Assembly: GCA_036399495.1 (NCBI GenBank) | Contig: DASWMZ010000011.1 | Coordinates: forward strand, 7,149 to 71,148 | Length of the DNA: 64,000 bases | Direction of reading: 5' to 3' | DNA from: Paradesertivirga sp036399495 | Lineage (GTDB): Bacteria > Bacteroidota > Bacteroidia > Sphingobacteriales > Sphingobacteriaceae | Shown: one piece after another, positions 8,574 through 17,700 of the stretch | Numbering within the stretch: position 1 is the stretch's first letter | Layout: each line of letters starts with the position of its first letter | Position numbers and translations under genes: made by a program | The notes under the pieces: generated by a model | Told to the model about the DNA's origin: nothing | Seen by the model: the letters and a program-made list of their open reading frames with translations, nothing else | Databases searched by the model: none

Positions 8574-8966
8574 TCAGTTACTATCTTTCACAATTTCTTT
8601 TAAGTTCTCCAACTTTATTGGTTTTGAAATGAAACCTTTTACAAGTGCACAACCTTTTGCCTTTGCTTCGTCATTAGCATCCACTGAAGAGGAAACTATA
8701 TGAATTGTCAAATATTTGTGAACCTCTGGTCCATAAGACTCAGTTTCTTTAAGAAACTCCCACCCATTCATATATGGCATATTTATGTCCAGCAGAACAA
8801 AACTTGGTTCACATTCATTATCCTCCAAATATAAAGTTTTTATATACAAAAGAGCGTCCACAGGGTTTGTGAACACTTCAACCTGTGCTTCCTTGTCTAG
8901 CCGCCGGATGGTAAACTTGCTGATCATGTTACAGGCCGGTTCATCATCCACTACAATAAATCTCAT
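8574..8966 (-). CDS. Stand-alone response-regulator receiver
   Basis: 130 residues and a receiver domain only. The acidic pair is in VVDDEP (Asp7/Asp8), the phospho-acceptor is Asp60 in LLDINMPYMNG, the switch Ser/Thr lies in IVSSSVD and the conserved Lys is in FISKP (about 115). With no output domain it must act by protein contact or as a phosphate relay or sink. It is the last gene of a four-gene minus-strand operon, 14 bases after the multi-PAS kinase, so that kinase is its likely donor. Confidence 0.9.
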   Translation of the reverse strand: MRFIVVDDEPACNMISKFTIRRLDKEAQVEVFTNPVDALLYIKTLYLEDNECEPSFVLLDINMPYMNGWEFLKETESYGPEVHKYLTIHIVSSSVDANDEAKAKGCALVKGFISKPIKLENLKEIVKDSN

Positions 8967-8980
8967 TGTCTTCCTTCCAT

Positions 8981-11653
8981 TTAAACGGTTAGTGGTAATT
9001 CAATTGTAAAAGTTGTTCCTACACCAACTTCACTTGCAACTGCGATTTTTCCTCCAAGTGCTGTAACCTGAGTTTTTACGATAAAGAGACCCATTCCTTT
9101 TCCAGATACATGCGTGTGAAAACGCTTATAAAGTCCGAATATTTGTTCTTCCTTATTAGCCAGGTTAATACCCAGCCCGTTATCTGTGTAGTTGATAATC
9201 ATAAACCCCTTTTTTAATTTTGATGTGATTTCAATTCTTGGTGCAATTCCAGGCTGGGCATATTTGATACTATTACTTATCAAATTGTAGAAAATACTGG
9301 ATAGATAGCTTCTTATCGACATTAATTGGTTAGCTCGACTGAGATCAAAAACTAGCTCTGCTTGCACGCTTGAAATTTCTTCTTGAAAGTCTTCCTTTAT
9401 ATCATCTAGTATCTCGGATAAAGTTAATTGCTCATCGTGTTCATTCATCTTACCTTTAATTTGTAAGATTTTATTTAGATCCTTGATCACAGTGTCCAAG
9501 CGTTGACCTGAAGTTAGTAATTCCTCAATGAGGGGTGCCCTTTCATTCTCGGTGACGTCTTCGGAGCCGATAAGATCAGTAAGTCCCAGTATGTTAGCCA
9601 CGGGAGAGCGAAGGTTATGAGAGACTATATATGAAAACTGCTGCAACTCATTGTTTGATAAAATTAGTTCGGAAGTAGAGTTTCTCAGTTGTTCGTTAAG
9701 CTCCAACAACTGAAGCTCTCCTTGTTTTTGGTCGGATATATCGGCGATGGCTCCCACCATTCTTAAAGGTATACCCTTTTCATCATTTATAACTAAGCCC
9801 CTATGTCGAACGTAAGCATATTCGCCGTTGTGCTTTCTGAATCTATATTCTTGTTCCCAGTTCGTATTTTTGTCGGTTAGAGCGGACTGAATACTTGAAA
9901 GAATAGTAGAGACATCTTCCTTATGAATTTGCGAGTTCCAAAAGTTACTTGTTGAAGTAATGTCATTAATAGGGTGGCCAAAAACTACGTCAAGGCCCTT
10001 GCCCCAGTATATAGAATCAGACTTAAGATCCCAATCCCAAATTGCGTCAAACGTAGCCTGAGTAACATAGTCATATCTCTGAAGACTCTTCATTAACGCT
10101 TCTTCCGCGGCAATACGATCTGAAATATCAATGCCCGCACACTGTATCTCATTGGGAACGCTTTCAACATCTAATAAACATACGAAGTCCCATAAGGTAG
10201 TTCTTATTCCACCGTCTGGTTTTGGCTTGTCTATTTCTGCCTGAAAAACTTTATTCGGCGTCTGTAGGCATTTTGTTACGGCGTCTATCACGCGACCATG
10301 ATGATAGGGCATTATTGAACTCATAGAATCCATTCCAAGGGCCTCACCATCAGGATATATCCAGCCAAAGTCTCGAAAGAATTTATCGTTGTAATAGCTA
10401 TAACGTCCCTCTAAATCTGTTCTAATAATATAATTAGTTTGAGAATTGACAATCCCGCGATGCCTTGCTTCGCTGAGCCCCAGTTTTTCAAGAGTCTTTC
10501 TTTGTGTAGTTATATCTTGGACAGTGCCTTCCAGCATAACAGGCACGCCCTTCTCATTCCTAATTAAATCCCCTTTATCATGTACCCATTTCAATGTGCC
10601 GTCTTTTAGCAGTAATCGATACTCCATGTCAAAGTCAGCTAAGCCAGCTACAAAATCAGCATGATGGCAATCAAAGGATTTTCTGTCGTCGGGATGTATC
10701 CTTTCAAAGAAAGCGTTAAAGGTTAGCTCTTCACTATTTTTATTAACTCCCCAAATATTAAAAACTTCGTCTGACCAATACAACAGATTTTCCGGCAAAC
10801 TAACCTGCCAGTAACCAAGTGATGCGATTTTTTGTGCTGCCAGAAGCCGACTTTCGTTCTGCCGTAGTTTCAATAATACAGTCTCTCTTTCCGTCACATC
10901 CTTGAAAGTATGTAAGAAGCCCTTAATTGCTGGCTCATCTACCATATTTGTCAACACTCCTTCAATATGTCTCCAGGTACCGTCCTTATGCAGGAGTTTA
11001 ACGGGCCCGATAGGAAATGCTATTTCAGGAAGCTTGGTTGCGTCTTCCAGTACTTGAGAAATTCGCCTACGATCATCGGCGTAGGTTAAGTCCAGGAGAT
11101 TTTTACCGCTCATCTCTTCAACGGAATACCCTAGTACTGAAATGATTGAGGGCGAATAATATTTTGCTAGCCCATCGGGGTTGATAATTGAAATAACGTC
11201 TGTTATATTTTCAATCAAAAATCGAAAGCGATGCTCCCTTTCCTTTAACTCCTCCAAAAATAGCAGCCGTTCTTTTTCGAAACGGTATTTTTCTAAGGCG
11301 TTGCTGATTGCAATTGGTAACCTTTGCAATCTGTCTTTTAGGATATAATCGTCTGCCCCTTTTTGAATTACATCAACAGCAAACTCCTCAGATACATTTG
11401 CGGTGATTAGTATGAAGGGAATTCTTACGTTAGACTCTTTTAAAATTTCTAGTGCTTCGTATGAATTAAAAGAGGGAAGTGAATGATCGCAAAGGATAAT
11501 ATCAGGGTTAAAGGTTTTAAAGGCTTCAAGGTATTGGGATTTTTCACATATAAGAAGTCTTTCAAATTCAAAGTCCGTTTTTTTCAATACTCGCAGAACC
11601 AGTTCGGCATCGCTTGATGAGTCTTCGAGATGTAAGATTTTAAGGTGCTTCAT
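8981..11653 (-). CDS. Hybrid sensor kinase: N-terminal receiver, four PAS domains, histidine kinase core
   Basis: 890 residues and no signal peptide or membrane helix, so it is cytosolic. A receiver occupies 1-125 (HLEDSSSDAE, phospho-acceptor Asp56 in ILCDHSLP, Lys106 in YILKDR). Four PAS/PAC units follow at about 140-260, 270-390, 395-515 and 525-645, each closed by a PAC-like DxT/DIS segment (FKDVTE, VQDITTQ, GIDISDR, IADISDQ). The kinase core has His679 in SYIVSHNLRSP, an N box (LISNSIKYA), a G1 box (YTDNGLGI) and GKGMGLFIV. HNLRSP rather than HELRTP marks the HisKA_2/phytochrome-like variant. It would be driven by an upstream phosphodonor through its receiver and by PAS ligands. Its start codon overlaps the preceding stop (TAATG). 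Confidence 0.92.
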   Translation of the reverse strand: MKHLKILHLEDSSSDAELVLRVLKKTDFEFERLLICEKSQYLEAFKTFNPDIILCDHSLPSFNSYEALEILKESNVRIPFILITANVSEEFAVDVIQKGADDYILKDRLQRLPIAISNALEKYRFEKERLLFLEELKEREHRFRFLIENITDVISIINPDGLAKYYSPSIISVLGYSVEEMSGKNLLDLTYADDRRRISQVLEDATKLPEIAFPIGPVKLLHKDGTWRHIEGVLTNMVDEPAIKGFLHTFKDVTERETVLLKLRQNESRLLAAQKIASLGYWQVSLPENLLYWSDEVFNIWGVNKNSEELTFNAFFERIHPDDRKSFDCHHADFVAGLADFDMEYRLLLKDGTLKWVHDKGDLIRNEKGVPVMLEGTVQDITTQRKTLEKLGLSEARHRGIVNSQTNYIIRTDLEGRYSYYNDKFFRDFGWIYPDGEALGMDSMSSIMPYHHGRVIDAVTKCLQTPNKVFQAEIDKPKPDGGIRTTLWDFVCLLDVESVPNEIQCAGIDISDRIAAEEALMKSLQRYDYVTQATFDAIWDWDLKSDSIYWGKGLDVVFGHPINDITSTSNFWNSQIHKEDVSTILSSIQSALTDKNTNWEQEYRFRKHNGEYAYVRHRGLVINDEKGIPLRMVGAIADISDQKQGELQLLELNEQLRNSTSELILSNNELQQFSYIVSHNLRSPVANILGLTDLIGSEDVTENERAPLIEELLTSGQRLDTVIKDLNKILQIKGKMNEHDEQLTLSEILDDIKEDFQEEISSVQAELVFDLSRANQLMSIRSYLSSIFYNLISNSIKYAQPGIAPRIEITSKLKKGFMIINYTDNGLGINLANKEEQIFGLYKRFHTHVSGKGMGLFIVKTQVTALGGKIAVASEVGVGTTFTIELPLTV

Positions 11654-12093
11654 TATTGGGGCGTGTTATTTACAACAAGCCAGTAAAAGCCAAGGTCTGC
11701 GATAGTCTTTGAGAAGTTTTCAAAACCAACCGGTTTTACAACGTAGCTGTTAACACCTAAGTTATGGCTTTCGATGATATCTTTCTCCTCTTTCGATGAA
11801 GTCATCATCACGACGGGGATATTCTTTGTTCTTTCATCCCCCTTAAGCGTCTTTAAAACTTCCAATCCGCTGACTTTTGGCATTTTTATATCCAGGAAAA
11901 TCACTTTCGGCTTGTGGGTAACATCCCTTCCCTCGAATTCTCCCTTACCAAAAACATAGTCAATTGCCTGTGCACCGTCGGTAAGATGTACCAGGTTATT
12001 AGCAAGATTATATTTTTTTAAAGCCCTGACGGTGAGCATTGCATCGGATTTGTTGTCTTCTACGAGAAGAATTTCTGTGTTTCCATTAGGCAT
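11653..12093 (-). CDS. Rcp1-like single-domain response regulator
   Basis: 146 residues from the ATG at 12093. An upstream in-frame start at 12156 would overlap the kinase gene by over 50 bases and add an unrelated leader, so I reject it. Receiver motifs: LLVEDNKSDA, phospho-acceptor Asp in VIFLDIKMPKVSG, switch residue in VVMMTSS, Lys in YVVKPVGF. The DNxxDA opening and LDIKMPKxxGLEVL match the Rcp1 class that partners phytochrome-like kinases. It sits between the coiled-coil kinase (10-base gap) and the multi-PAS hybrid (1-base overlap), so it probably carries phosphate between them. Confidence 0.9.
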   Translation of the reverse strand: MPNGNTEILLVEDNKSDAMLTVRALKKYNLANNLVHLTDGAQAIDYVFGKGEFEGRDVTHKPKVIFLDIKMPKVSGLEVLKTLKGDERTKNIPVVMMTSSKEEKDIIESHNLGVNSYVVKPVGFENFSKTIADLGFYWLVVNNTPQ

Positions 12094-12103
12094 GATATGG
12101 TGA

Positions 12104-13549
12104 TTAGGTAATATTTGTACTTGGCAGGGAAAAGTAAAAGCAGGCGCCCTCATCAACTTTTGCCTCGGCCCAAACTTTGCCCGAGTGTTTAGTGATAATT
12201 CTATGAATAATGGCGAGTCCTACACCAGTGCCTTCAAATTCATTATTACTATGCAGGCGTTGGAAAACACCGAACAGCTTTTCATAGTAGCGCATATCGA
12301 ATCCCACTCCGTTATCTTTAACATAATAAACCTCCTGATCATTTTTAGTGTATGATCCGATTTCAACGTGAGCAACGGCCTCTTTCCCTGTGTACTTGAA
12401 AGCATTCGATATTAAGTTAATAAGTACTTGCGTAATCAGGTTACGATCGCCCTTGCTATTAGCTAAAGGCTTTACAGATACATTAATTTTACGGTGCGAT
12501 TCCTGTTGCTGTAAATCTTTAATCACGCTCTCTACTAAATCTTTCATATTGATATTAGCAATAGATAGTCTTTGCTTTCCAATTTGCGAGAACTCCAGGA
12601 GGTTATCAATCAGCTCGCCCATCCTTATTGAGTTTGATATAATTTCTGCCATCACACTTCGGCCATCTTCATCAATTTTGTCAGCATAATCCTCTGCCAA
12701 TACTTGTGTGAAACCGTTTATTGCTCTTAATGGTGAGCGAAGGTCATGCGATATAGAATAGGAAAAGGATTCGAGTTCGTGATTAGCAGCTTCTAATTGA
12801 GACGTCCGTTCAATAATTTTTTGTTCAAGACCTACATTCAGATCCACAATCTGAGATTTAGCTATTTTTAATTCTTCATTTGCTGTAAATAAATCTGACG
12901 CCCTTTTTTCTTTTTCGAGGTTTTGGAAAGCGAGTTCTTCATTTGCTATTACAAGCTCTGCTGCTCGTTTTTCCTTTTCTTGATTCTGAAATGCAAGTTC
13001 TAAATTGGCAATTACCAGTTCAGCTGCGCGTTTTTCCTTCTCTTGATTCTGAAAGGTTAATTCCTCGTTTGCTATAATTAACTCTGCTGCACGTTTTTCC
13101 TTCTCTTTATTCTGAAAAGCCAGTTCAAGATTTGCAATGATTAATTCTGCTGCACGCTTTTCCTTCTCCTGATTCTGAAAAGTTAATTCCTCATTTGCTA
13201 TAATCAACTCTGCTGCACGTTTTTCCTTCTCTTTATTCTGAAAAGCCAATTCAAGATTCGCAACGATTAATTCGGCTGCACGCTTTTCTTTTTCCTGATT
13301 CTGAAAGGTCAATTCTTTGTTTGCAATCACTAACTCGGCAGCGCGTTTTTCTTTCTCTCCATTCTGAAAAGCAAGTTCAAGATTAGCTATAACTAGTTCA
13401 GCGGCGCGTTTTTCTTTCTCTCCATTTTGAAAAGTAAGTTCTTTATTTGCAATGATTAGTTCCGCAGCGCGCTGTTCTTCCTCTTGTCTGTGAAGAAGAA
13501 AAGTTTTATTAGTATTGTTAAAATCTTGCGATTTTGGTTCTTTTTTCAT
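12104..13549 (-). CDS. Histidine kinase with a long N-terminal 21-residue-repeat coiled coil
   Basis: 481 residues. Residues 25-213 are nine near-identical 21-residue units, with a tenth degenerate copy to about 234. The core of each is EKRAAELxIANxEL followed by xFQNxEK. Twenty-one residues make three heptads, so this is a long regular coiled coil. A further helix (QKIIERTSQLEAANHELE) leads into HisKA with His268 in YSISHDLRSPLRAING, then an N box (LISNAFKYTG), G1 (VKDNGVGFDM) and G2 (GTGVGLAII). There is no PAS, GAF or membrane segment. It should depend on partner proteins or on the coil itself for input. It is the first gene of the operon, with the Rcp1-like regulator immediately downstream. 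Confidence 0.92.
   Translation of the reverse strand: MKKEPKSQDFNNTNKTFLLHRQEEEQRAAELIIANKELTFQNGEKEKRAAELVIANLELAFQNGEKEKRAAELVIANKELTFQNQEKEKRAAELIVANLELAFQNKEKEKRAAELIIANEELTFQNQEKEKRAAELIIANLELAFQNKEKEKRAAELIIANEELTFQNQEKEKRAAELVIANLELAFQNQEKEKRAAELVIANEELAFQNLEKEKRASDLFTANEELKIAKSQIVDLNVGLEQKIIERTSQLEAANHELESFSYSISHDLRSPLRAINGFTQVLAEDYADKIDEDGRSVMAEIISNSIRMGELIDNLLEFSQIGKQRLSIANINMKDLVESVIKDLQQQESHRKINVSVKPLANSKGDRNLITQVLINLISNAFKYTGKEAVAHVEIGSYTKNDQEVYYVKDNGVGFDMRYYEKLFGVFQRLHSNNEFEGTGVGLAIIHRIITKHSGKVWAEAKVDEGACFYFSLPSTNIT
12911..13477 (-). repeat. Nine tandem 63-bp coding repeats (21 residues each)
   Basis: The units fall in register at Arg27, 48, 69, 90, 111, 132, 153, 174 and 195 of the kinase. 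They alternate NKELTF/NLELAF (later NEELTF/NLELAF), so units 1-8 are better described as four 126-bp doublets, which suggests expansion by duplicating pairs. A tenth, diverged unit extends to about 12848. DNA-level similarity between units is high, so copy number may vary between strains. Confidence 0.9.
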
Positions 13550-13964
13550 GATTATCAGAGGAGTCGAACGAGATCCGGAATTAACTAATAGTAGCTGGTT
13601 TACAGAGGATTTTTCTTATACGCAAGTTAAACTATTATGGCCCACTTTCTTGCTATTTTGAAAATATACTGCTCTGCTATAGGTAAGCCTTTAATTACGT
13701 GATCTATGATCTAACAGACTTGAATATATTATTAGGGCGGGAGAATGATGGCTTACGTTATCAGGTAGATATCGTCTATAAGTGTCATCCGTCTTCGCGG
13801 CTTTACTCTGCAATATTTGTAAGGATGAGTTTATGAGGGTTTTATCCGTAATTATCTAAAGTGAGTGAATTACTTTAACTATATTATTGGGGTCTTTCCC
13901 TAACTACTCTCTTATTTAGGTGAGGGGCTAACAAAGTCTGTGAGGGTCTGCCGACTGGACTGTA
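13550..13964. other. Intergenic region upstream of the phosphorelay operon
   Basis: It should contain the operon promoter (minus strand), but I find no convincing TTTG/TAnnTTTG pair. No ORF, RNA gene or repeat is supported. Confidence 0.4.
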
Positions 13965-14048
13965 TCGTCCTAAAATAAGTTTACAGGTTTTAAGATAATC
14001 CTGTTATACATTTACAGGCTGTTCTTTGTCCTGTAATGGGTTTACAAT
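13965..14048. repeat. Three direct copies of the IS terminal sequence
   Basis: Related 23-bp blocks begin at 13965, 13996 and 14026 (spacing 31 and 30 bases). All share a TCCT...TTTACA layout: GTCCTAAAATAAGTTTACAG, then ATCCTGTTATACATTTACAG, then GTCCTGTAATGGGTTTACAA. The opposite end (14465-14487) has one copy only. Confidence 0.65.
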
Positions 14049-14440
14049 TGTACGATTTCTTTGATAATAGTTCTTCCATAATTTCTCGGTTATGAGGTTC
14101 TTTGAATGCACCAAATCGGGTTATCCGACTGTAAGCCTCTGAACGCAATTGTTCATCTTCAAGCAAACGTTCAAGTTCTTTAATCCGCTTTTCAAGTGAA
14201 TCGGTCTTTGGTGCCGAAGCATTTGTCTTTTTCTTTGCCAAGGAGGATATAGATAAATCCAAATATCCGCCTTTTTGATGGATATCTTCATATCCTAATT
14301 GTCGTAGCCATTTCTGAATACCACTTTTCATCCTGATATTATACTTCTTTAACAGAGACATTTTCGACTGTCCCGTCAGAAGGTATTCCTCGCATACCTT
14401 TCTCTTAAATGCTTCTGAATAATGTTGGATGGTTCCGCTT
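13990..14440 (-). pseudogene. IS3-type orfA (helix-turn-helix plus leucine-zipper region), broken
   Basis: The recoverable frame reads HYSEAFKRKVCEEYLLTGQS into KMSLLKKYNIRMKSGIQKWL and RQLGYED, the helix-turn-helix of IS3-family OrfA, then SLEKRIKELERLLEDEQL as the zipper helix. An in-frame ATG for MSLLKKYN lies at 14361, but the family start should be further 5', where the frame runs into a stop near 14467 without a proper ATG. After SEAYSRI the sequence leaves the family pattern and stops at 13990. It may still produce a DNA-binding peptide able to recognise the repeats at 13965-14048. Function otherwise lost. Confidence 0.65.
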
Positions 14441-14662
14441 TGCTTTCTTCCATTTGTTTACTTTGGTGTAAACTCATTTCAGGACAAGACAGATAATTAA
14501 ATAAAGTACCCCCACATGAAAACTTTGATGGTGCACTTATTTTGCGGTATTTTATCTTCAATTAAGTAGCCTTTCGCGAAGTAAAGCTTTAAATTATTGT
14601 GGTAACTTTACGTAGCCAGTTTTGTAGACACTAAGAAGTATAGCTCTTTATTTATTCGCACT

Positions 14663-14670
14663 TAACTTTG
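14663..14670 (+). promoter_or_regulatory. Possible -7 element of the hybrid regulator gene
   Basis: TAACTTTG matches TAnnTTTG exactly and lies 31 bases before the ATG at 14702. No TTTG is found at the expected -33 distance, so this is only a candidate. Confidence 0.3.
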
Positions 14671-14701
14671 CTGAAAGTAGTAAGTAAGTAGTCAAAAAGA
14701 T

Positions 14702-17700
14702 ATGAGAAACAAGGTTCTAATTTTACTCACTATATTGTTTTCTCCATGCCTATTTGTTGACTGCGTAAAAGGACAAATTCAACCATTAAATTTTCGTCAT
14801 CTCACTGTTGACAACGGCCTATCTCACACAGATGCTAAGGATATCAAACAAGATAGATCTGGCTTTATATGGATTGCAACGCTTTACGGATTAGACAGGT
14901 ATGACGGTTATTCAATAAAGCAATATTATAATAATGTTGATCTTCCAAATAATGCATTCAAAAATCGAATATGGAGTTTATATCCAGATGAAGATGGAAA
15001 AATATGGTTAGCTACGGAAGCTGGAATTGAATGTTTTGATTCAAAAAAAGAAAAATTTTTGACAATAAACGATTCCAAAAGAAATGCATATAAAGTAAGA
15101 CATACGAATATTATAAAACTGAAGAATAACAGAATTTTCACGCTGTCTAACAATAAGCCTAACCTTTATAAAATTAACAACAGTAAATTACTCAAATTAA
15201 ATATTCAAATCCCAAATGTAAAATTCAATAACGCAATTGAAAATGGTGCAGGTGACATATGGTTGGTGAGCGATAGAAGTATTTGGTTATTGGATTTAAA
15301 TAATAAATTAAAAAAAATATCTGACATAGTTGATGAGGAAGCTTCACGATATTATATAAGTAAAATCTATCGTACTAATACTCATCTTATTCTTGTTGAC
15401 CATAATAAAATTTTGGTTTTTGATAACCTGTTGAGTACAAAGTTCAGCCGGATAAAAAGTATTAAGCAAATAGAAATACGGTCAGTTTCGTCGATTTTGG
15501 ATGTAGTCCAAGACCATCGCGGAAATTACTGGGTTAGCACATCCAATGGGTTATTTCTTTACAGCAATACTTTTAAATTATTGAAGAGAATCACTGCGGA
15601 ACATGTGATAGATGGATTAACGACAAATCGAACAGAAACATTATTCATAGATAGGTCACAATGCCTTTGGATAGGTACCTTTGGAGGGGGGATAAATTAC
15701 CTTGATTTAAACGCAAAATTATTTTACAAGGTTCAACATAGCCCAGGCTCATCAAATACACTTTCTGGAAATCATATTCGTGCGGTATTAGAAGAAAATA
15801 AATCTAGTTTGTGGATCGGGACGAATGAAAACGGGCTAGACCATTATAACCCAATTACCGGTCAGTTTACTCATTTCAATAATAGCACCAACCCATCTTT
15901 AGATCGCCAGGCCATTAATGCCTTAGCAATTGATAAAGATGGCTTACTTTGGATAGGTACAGAAAAAGGGATTCGAGTGTTAAATAAGAATCGTACTAAG
16001 TTCATCAACCTTCCAAATTCTTCAAAATTTCCTAATTATCAAATCGAAAGTCTTTCTATAGATTATTACGGCAATATTTGGTTTGGATCAATAGAAGGCA
16101 ATTTCGGGTCAATCTATAAAAGTGCGTCAGGCTACATTACCAAAATATTTGGAGCTAGTCATTCTATCTATGCTGATCCCGATCAACCACAAATCTTTGC
16201 GTCTACTGTAAATGGAATTAAACATATTTTGATTGATTCAAAGGGTAGCATTCAAAGGGAATACAGATATGGATCGACTAACGAACCAGGCTCATTAACT
16301 TCAAATTACGTGTGGCCGATAAAAAAACATACCGATTCTACGCTGTGGATTGGTACAATTGGTGGAGGCCTTAACTTTGTAAAATTGCTGCCAAATGGCA
16401 AGTACAAGGCTCAAAACTACCGTTACACTCTCAATGCGTTTAATGATGTTGAATGCATTGAGCTCGATACCAAAGGCAACGTATGGATCGGCGGAAGGGG
16501 ACTTGGAGTATTAAACCAAAAGACTAATAGAATTACCGTTTATGATAAAAATGATGGATTGCAAAGCAATAGTTTCAAAGTTGGCGCGTCTTGTACCGGC
16601 GAAGACGGCAGATTATACTTTGGGGGAATAAATGGACTCAACTACTTTTTTCCGGATAGCATTAAAGTAAACCAAATTCTATCACACTCTCGATTTACAG
16701 ATTTATCAATTAACAATAAAATTTGTGAAATTGGTGAAGTTGGAAAACCGTTGCAAACATCTGTAGCCTATTCTAAAGCTGCCCATTTAAGCTATTTAGA
16801 AAACAATTTTGTTATCTCCTTTTCTGCAATGCATTTTGCCAATCCAATAAAATGCCAATACAGATATAAGTTAGTCGGTTTTGATAAAGATTGGAAATAT
16901 ACAAATGGGAATAACCCAAGTGCAAAATATAGCAATTTAGACTATAATAATTACAGATTCGTGTTACAGTCTAGTAACAATGATGGAAAATGGAGTCCTA
17001 CTCAGTCCTCGTTAAATATTTCAATATCACCTCCCTGGTGGAAATCAACAGCCTTAAAGACTTTTTACATTATTATTCTCTGTTTAGGTTTGATAGGGGC
17101 CTATATTTATCAGGCCAAAATTTTAACGTTAAAAAGTGAACTCCGAGTAAAAGAGCTCGAAGAACGAAAGCGAGAAGAAATTCATCAGCATCGTGAGGAG
17201 TTGTATCAGCAGCAACTGGAGTTTTTTACTAATGTTTCACATGAATTCCGAACCCCATTAACGCTTATTCTAGGCCCATTGGAAGCCTTGGTGAAACATA
17301 GCGGTGAATCTGCTTATCAAAGATCTTATGAATTGATGTATAGGAATGCAAAAAGGCTTGTTAACTTAATTAATGAGTTAATGAATTTTAGAAAAGTTTC
17401 AGAAAGCACAATTCATTTACGTGTTATTCAATTTGACTTGGCAGACTTTGTAGATGCCATGCATGAAGAGTTTAATGATCTGGCTAAGAAAAAAAATATA
17501 TTGTTTGAAACAAAACGACCTACGAACGAGGCAATTAGTTGGGTGGATCCGCAAATTATCGAAAAAATTATTTTCAACCTACTTACCAATTCGTTTAAAT
17601 ATACAGACCCTCACGGAGAAGTAACATTTGAAGTATTTGATGATAAAGAGTTATTTAAACCGCAGTATGCAAATGAATATAAAATAACTAATGATTTTAG

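Larger units (their letters stand above)
13965..14487 (-). mobile_element. Internally deleted IS3-family-like element with terminal inverted repeats
   Basis: A 23-bp segment at 13965-13987 and the reverse complement of 14465-14487 agree at about 18 of 23 positions (shared core GTCCT-AAAT-AGTTTACA), which I read as terminal inverted repeats. Between them lies only an orfA-like frame on the minus strand; orfB, with the DDE catalytic core, is absent, so the 523-bp element cannot move by itself. The left end carries two more copies of the terminal sequence in direct orientation. I see no clear target-site duplication in the flanks (CTGTA on the left, GACAG on the right). Confidence 0.65.

Noticed and set aside
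12104..13477. The repeat array read as a possible CRISPR or non-coding repeat
   Set aside because: Units are contiguous without spacers, exactly 63 bp and in frame inside a kinase gene; coding coiled-coil repeats explain them fully.
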